Source: Didymodactylos carnosus
Taxonomy: Eukaryota > Rotifera > Eurotatoria > Philodinida > Philodinidae
Assembly (NCBI GenBank): GCA_905250885.1
Contig: CAJNOQ010002419.1
Coordinates: 1 to 24,450 of the forward strand
Direction of reading: 5' to 3'
DNA length: 24,450 nt
The notes below the pieces were generated by a model that saw only the letters and a list, made by a program, of their open reading frames with translations, was not told where the DNA came from and searched no databases. Shown piece by piece: positions 19,802 to 24,450 of the stretch (within the stretch, counting starts at the first letter, position 1; every line of letters begins with the position of its first letter). The translations under genes and the position numbers were made by a program.

Positions 19802-20409
19802 GTGTCCCCTTCACATCCCAATGTGAAACTCGTTCAAACTTTGACAAAATGTTCTTCTAGCTTCCCTCTATCATCTGTGTTAATGCAAATGTTTCTGAAG
19901 CGTACAGCAGGTTTTCCAAAAAACCATGCTTTTTCAGATGTTTTCCTTTTTTTCAGCCTAGAAAGGTTTTTATTCCATATAAATACGATATCTGGGATCA
20001 GCGCAAGAAACTGCATCGAATGATGTGCGATTAGTAGGTTTTTTGAGGAAAAACTTGTTGGATCTAAGGGAAAGCTAGAGTCGAAGCATAGCGTGACGAT
20101 TTTGGCTAAGGATTTTGATATTTGCTACAGAAGCAGTCCGAAAGTCTATAGACACATTTTTATAGGTTTTGAGATATGCTCTTTCCAATGGCGTGCTTTA
20201 CAAAGTTCCAGAGTACTTAAGTGTAGGTTTTCCAGAGAGCCGGTCTCTGGAGAACTCAGATGAAAGCCTCTTGAAACTTTGTGAAGCACGCCACTGGAAA
20301 GAGCATATCTCAAAACCTATAAAAATGTGTCTATAGACTTTCGGACTGCTTCTGTAGCAAATATCCGCCTGGCCTATGGAAAAATGCACACTGTGGCAAG
20401 GGGGACACA
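19802..20409. mobile_element. Possible transposon bounded by gtgtcccctt ends
   Basis: gtgtcccctt at 19802-19811 faces aagggggacac at 20399-20409, the same word inverted with one extra g. The foldback at 20117-20365 lies inside. These may be the short terminal repeats of a non-autonomous element of about 608 bp. No transposase is encoded and no clear target duplication is seen. Confidence 0.35.
20117..20365. repeat. Long foldback: 91-bp arms, about 98% complementary
   Basis: Arm 20117-20207 and arm 20275-20365 pair at 89 of 91 positions. The 67-base loop contains a further 8-bp hairpin (tccagaga / tctctgga, 20231-20251). Open frames through it on both strands are consequences of the palindrome and not genes. 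If transcribed it would form long double-stranded RNA. Confidence 0.9.
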
Positions 20410-20575
20410 GCTGATTAAAATCAGCCCAAAATCAGTCAAAAATCAACCAAAATTAATTGATTTTCAGTGATTCTCAGTGATTTCCAATGACTTTCAGTAA
20501 TTTCCGATGAATTTTCATTTGGTGAAAATCGATGAAAATCGACGAAAATCGGAAAAATCAGTTGTTTCCCCCTTG
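20397..20575. mobile_element. 179-bp element with 20-bp inverted ends and a 10-bp periodic core
   Basis: caagggggacacagctgatt (20397-20416) is matched in inverse by aatcagttgtttcccccttg (20556-20575) at 18 of 20 positions. Between them the sequence falls into consecutive degenerate 10-base words in strict register: tcagcccaaa, atcagtcaaa, ...; ttttcagtga, ttctcagtga, tttccaatga, ...; then ggtgaaaatc, gatgaaaatc, gacgaaaatc on the complementary sense. It has no coding capacity. Confidence 0.7.
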
Positions 20576-20714
20576 ATTTTTTCACTAAAGTTATTCCTGG
20601 TCAAGTATCATAGCTCTATTATGTTGCTGCTCCCGATTATCATCATTAGGGATGTGTAGTCCTTTCTCCACTCAAGGACAACAGATATATAATAAATAAT
20701 TTTAAAAAACATTA

Positions 20715-22079
20715 TCACAGTGTAAAAGATTCATTGCAATTTAAATACGATGGCAAGTTTAAAACTATTGTCTGATTGAGCGTTGAGTTATTTGTTTGTT
20801 GTATCACCAGTGAGTTGTTATTATTTACATGCCTCCGCATAATGGTGTCCCATATTTTCCCGTATTCACAATATTTATTTTGACCAATATGCATTGGTGT
20901 GCTACAAACGAGCATTTGTGGTTTCTTAAACAGATCAGGACAACCACTGCCAACTTGAGCATAATCTAAATTCCACCCACCGCATCTGACCGCACCGGCA
21001 CCTGCAAGAAATCCGGATACAAACACATCACCAACCCAAGCAACATTTTCTATTGGATAATGTAATGATGCTCGATATAGTCGATCTCTAACAAATTTGG
21101 ACATTAAAAAGCCAAATCCGCTGCAATATACAGGTAACGTATCATAATTCCATGCCAACTCGCTCACACCGTATTTTCCCGTGTTTCTCTGAGTAGGTTG
21201 TCCAGACATATCTGATCCACGAAAAAATGTGTGTTTATTTATTTTTTCTAAACTGGTAACAACATGACTGAGATTTTTATCCAAATAGTCACTTTGCGAC
21301 TTTTTGTATAGAAATAAATTAATAATGGCTGACAGTAAAATAGTGTCAGTAACGAGGTCATCGTCTGTTTTGAATAAGTAGGGAATGTTAGGATAATACA
21401 GATATGACCATTTTAGTGCTCCTACTTCTTTAAATATAACATTTTGATAAGTTTCATTATGTTGAATTTGGATGATGTCATAGTACTTTAGTTTTTCTAA
21501 CTTTACTTTTTTTTCTAATTCAGGGTCTGCAGATGCTGACAGTCCTACGAGGAAAATAAAACAGGTACGATTTAATAGTGGATGATGTGTTTTATTTGCG
21601 TACGTCTGACGAATGTAATATCGCCTTTCAAGATTGTGCACAGTCGATAAAATATAAACAAGTAAAATATCATTCAATCTACACATGTTTGGATAAGAAC
21701 GTTGATCAAAATTAACACGGACATACGAATTAGGTTTATTGGTCCTTAAACGAGTTCTCTTTGATTTAGACGTTGTGACTACTGTCGTAGAAAGTGTAGC
21801 AGTAGAAATGTTATGGTGTTGGGTGAACTCGAAACGTTGCAGGATATTCAGTAGTTCTTGTATGGCTTTTCGAGTGTCACGATTTAGGTTAACGGTGTCA
21901 AGACGATCTTCTACCATCGAATGAATGAGATACGTGTTATTACCCACGGTAGCGACTGGTTGAGTCCGTCTCATTATGCTAATTGTCACGAGAATAATAC
22001 TAACGCATAGACTACAAATAGCTACAAATAAGTAGCGCGTCCTATTTTTACATTTACGAACGATCTTAAGCATATCCAA
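20715..22079 (-). CDS. Beta-1,3-galactosyltransferase-like (GT31), type II Golgi membrane protein
   Basis: Single exon of 454 codons. GT31 enzymes transfer galactose or GlcNAc from UDP-sugars in beta-1,3 linkage to glycans in the Golgi. Basic residues 7-15 precede one membrane span (about 16-35), then a Thr/Ser-rich stem to about 115. The catalytic domain follows: ERRYYIRQTY (151-160), FIFLVGLS (174-181), YQNVIFKEVGALKWSYLYYP (211-230), the metal-binding FKTDDD (236-241), YCSGFGFLMS (318-327) and GDVFVSG (350-356). The last aligns with the usual EDVxxG: the first acidic residue is Gly, the Asp is kept. Several N-x-S/T sites fit a secreted-side domain. No intron is needed, unlike the other genes here, so it may stem from a retrocopy or an intron-poor family. 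The acceptor sugar cannot be inferred. Confidence 0.88.
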   Translation of the reverse strand: MDMLKIVRKCKNRTRYLFVAICSLCVSIILVTISIMRRTQPVATVGNNTYLIHSMVEDRLDTVNLNRDTRKAIQELLNILQRFEFTQHHNISTATLSTTVVTTSKSKRTRLRTNKPNSYVRVNFDQRSYPNMCRLNDILLVYILSTVHNLERRYYIRQTYANKTHHPLLNRTCFIFLVGLSASADPELEKKVKLEKLKYYDIIQIQHNETYQNVIFKEVGALKWSYLYYPNIPYLFKTDDDLVTDTILLSAIINLFLYKKSQSDYLDKNLSHVVTSLEKINKHTFFRGSDMSGQPTQRNTGKYGVSELAWNYDTLPVYCSGFGFLMSKFVRDRLYRASLHYPIENVAWVGDVFVSGFLAGAGAVRCGGWNLDYAQVGSGCPDLFKKPQMLVCSTPMHIGQNKYCEYGKIWDTIMRRHVNNNNSLVIQQTNNSTLNQTIVLNLPSYLNCNESFTL

Positions 22080-22861
22080 AAAGTTGTAATAGTGGAATCT
22101 TGTTGCCTGGTTTCTACAATGTAAAGAAGTAACAATAAGTAGTCTTTGATGATAGTGTCATGGTGTTCTGCTCGCACATTAACTGTATTGTTACTTGTCA
22201 TGATTTAAGTTGATCCTCCCTCTTAAAAATGATATTTTTGTTAATAATATCGATTATATAACTCATGGTTGAAGAGCACAGAATTTTCACTTTCAGAGTC
22301 TGTATCGTTTTCTGCCTTAGAAATGTTTTCTATGGTTTTCGAACAAGTTTTTCAGGAGCCTCGTAAAACAACATCACTAAATACCAGTTCTTTTCGAATA
22401 CAATTAAATTTTATCTGAAGGTATAGATTTTAAAACAAATTTTTACGATTAGAATGAACTATAGTATAGATCTGTGTAACAGTGCTCTAAAAAAGTTCCA
22501 AGCATTTCCCTACGAGTCCTAGAATGTACCCATCAAATGTACAGCGTTTTATCTCAAAATTTCATTCATGATCGTTCGTATTTCCCAAAAGTCTTCTTTA
22601 GGAAGATGCCGGAGAGTTCAGACTCGTTTCAGAATGAAGCCAACGCAAAATAAAATAGCTTAAATTAAACCAACATTTATGACTACAACGTGCAAGAGTT
22701 TGAATTAGTGTCTGGTTTTTGATAAAGCGAAGGATTTCTCATAAACCTGAATCATGTTTCTTGGATTTTCCCTTGTGATGCCTGATAAAAATACTAGAAC
22801 AAAATCATATCTGAAATCTCTTATGGCTCGCCGCCATTAGTATTTGCTTCATTATAAGGGA
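22080..22861. other. Intergenic upstream of the GT31 gene
   Basis: 5' flank of the galactosyltransferase-like gene, AT-rich. A 36-codon Ser/Asp/Glu-rich minus-strand frame ending at 22241 has no splice support and is not annotated. Confidence 0.4.
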
Positions 22862-22931
22862 TAATAGTAAAACATGAAGACTTCCATGTCATCTGTGTGC
22901 TGTCTGTGAATGTCTTCATGTTTCACTATTA
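22862..22931. repeat. 20-bp hairpin with 30-base loop
   Basis: taatagtaaaacatgaagac (22862-22881) pairs with gtcttcatgtttcactatta (22912-22931) at 19 of 20 positions. The size is compatible with a small-RNA precursor, but a solo inverted repeat is equally likely. Confidence 0.85.
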
Positions 22932-23292
22932 CCATATTTTAAGACCAACCCTGATCTTTCTCATCTGTCTTAACAGAGAAATTTGAGAACTATGAACTCA
23001 TTACCCTTGTTTTAACAACACCCACGAACGGAGATATACCGAGTTCAAAAAATTTCGTTACCAGACTTTGACAACTTTTACTGAAAGTTTGGTCGAAAAC
23101 GAATTTATAGTTACCGAGATGAGTTTTTACCGAGACAGCAAGAGAGAATTTAGAATCTTCAGTGAGATATCAAAGAAAAGATCTATAATAGTGTGTTTGT
23201 TTCAATACCATGAACAATCGTCAAATAGTTAAAGTTACTGTTCTGATTCAGAATATTAGTTTAGAAAATGTACTCTATGGTTTGTCCAAAGG
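22932..23292. other. Intergenic, no feature seen
   Basis: AT-rich, no supported gene or clear repeat. Confidence 0.4.
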
Positions 23293-24450
23293 TAACGCTA
23301 TGACATTTTTGACACAGTAATTTGCAGTTTTCTCAAAAATTGTAGGAGCTAGAAAGTTCGTTCTGGCACCATTCGACGCAGCTCACCAAACTCTACTTAC
23401 GATATAAAAATGAAGATTTTCGGTTCAAGACTCGTGCTTCCAGAAAGATTTTTCGTTGAGTAACGCTGTGGCAGAAAAGATCTCTATATTTTGAGAGCTC
23501 CTGATACAACTCTGATTTTCTGCGATTTGAGCATCTGAACAGTTTCTAGAGACAAGTTTGTAGAGAAGCTAACGGGCTTTCTTTTGGTTGAAAAAACTTT
23601 TTTCCAAACTCTTCCGCACGCCTAGGAAAGTCGATTTTGTGAAGTAACGCAGTGACAGTTTTGATAACGCTATGACACACTTTTTTGTCACACTATTTTT
23701 AGACACTAAACGTTATTCACAAAACTTCATACTCATAGTCTGTGTAGTTCTAGATTTCCTGAAAAGATTCCAGTTGAAAATAAGGTTCGAAAAATTCTGA
23801 AGCTTTCAGACCAAGAAAAGTTGAGACCGAGGAAGTTGAAACGTTCAAGCAGCCACTATGTCTTGGCTGAAAAATAGATCTCAAAACAAAATGAGCCATT
23901 TTGTAGAGAACTGAATTCTCTATTCAATGATATGTTTTTAAAAGTTTTTGAACCAAATGTCTAGGTCAGAAAATTGAAATTAAAGTTTTTAAAAATTTTT
24001 ATATTGAAAAGTAATGTTTTCTTCAAAAAAAAGAGTCCGATTCGTGATCAGCATGAAAAGTTACGCCTAACGACGTGCCCCTATCGATTTTCTAATGAAA
24101 AAAATTCAAAAAAAAACTCGATCAGTGAAGTGTGGCGTTACGTGGACAAGCCGTCTATGATACTTTTAGCTTTAATCTTTTTAACAACTGTATTATAAGT
24201 GAACGGCCTGGTCAGCTAACTCTACCTGCGTACGTAATTCCGTGACGTTTTTCTATGATTTTGTTTTATTTGCAGAAATTTTTGAAAAAGTCAGAACTCA
24301 AAAGTAAATAAACCATTTTGTAGACAATTTAATTCTCTATCGACTGACCTGATTTTGAAACATTTTAACGAAAATCTCTTGGTTAGGAAATTCAAAACAC
24401 TGAGAGCTACTTTTTGCATATCTTTTTTATAAATTTAGTAAAGCGGCTCT
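23293..24450. repeat. Degenerate repeat field with recurring TAACGCTRTGRCA
   Basis: The 13-base word recurs at 23293, 23461, 23645 (taacgcagtgaca) and 23665. A longer block near 23895-23975 (cattttgtagagaactgaat, then tctctat) recurs, diverged, near 24312-24397. No gene is supported. It may be an old tandem array or overlapping transposon relics that continue beyond the right edge. Confidence 0.45.

Noticed and set aside
19834-20389. 60-73-codon frames across the foldback region
   Set aside because: They mirror each other because of the inverted repeat and show no protein-like features.
22241-22350. Short acidic Ser/Asp/Glu-rich minus-strand frame
   Set aside because: Only 36 codons after an in-frame stop, with no acceptor site or partner exon.
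23974-24198. 74-codon plus-strand frame
   Set aside because: Lys- and Phe-rich low-complexity translation of an AT-rich repeat field, without domain or splice evidence.

Overview
The window looks like animal nuclear DNA. It is AT-rich. Its genes are cut by many short GT-AG introns, mostly about 50-75 bases, and the recognisable products are metazoan: a PP4 regulatory subunit, an innexin fragment, an opsin-like fragment, a type II Golgi glycosyltransferase, and an OTU deubiquitinase joined to a Rel-like domain. Tiny introns, an innexin and dense short repeats suit a small-genome protostome. A bdelloid rotifer is my best guess, but this is inference and not proven by the sequence.

Layout. 1-1.2 kb (+): the 3' half of an innexin-like gene, apparently decayed. 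1.5-7.1 kb: three copies of a dispersed repeat (1533-2515, 6209-6878 and a diverged piece at 6879-7135). They bracket a ten-exon minus-strand gene (5311 down to 2812) that encodes an OTU1/YOD1-type cysteine protease domain followed by a Rel-homology-like domain. A small unassigned reading frame (5788 down to about 5324) lies just upstream of it on the same strand. 8.07-13.33 kb (-): a complete 15-exon gene for protein phosphatase 4 regulatory subunit 1, 808 codons by my splice model. 13.4-20.7 kb: mostly gene-poor, with an opsin-like exon and other possible exon relics at 15.5-17.6 kb, and a cluster of inverted-repeat elements at 19.2-20.6 kb. 20.7-22.1 kb (-): an intact single-exon GT31 beta-1,3-galactosyltransferase-like gene. 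22.1-24.45 kb: no convincing gene; one long hairpin and degenerate repeats.

How the genes relate. There is no obvious shared pathway. The most notable item is the predicted OTU-Rel protein. OTU deubiquitinases and Rel/NF-kB/NFAT factors meet in immune signalling in animals, but here both domains appear in one polypeptide, and the gene is flanked by near-identical direct repeats. The exon joins were all read by hand; every internal exon keeps an open frame across the proposed joins of this gene and of PPP4R1.
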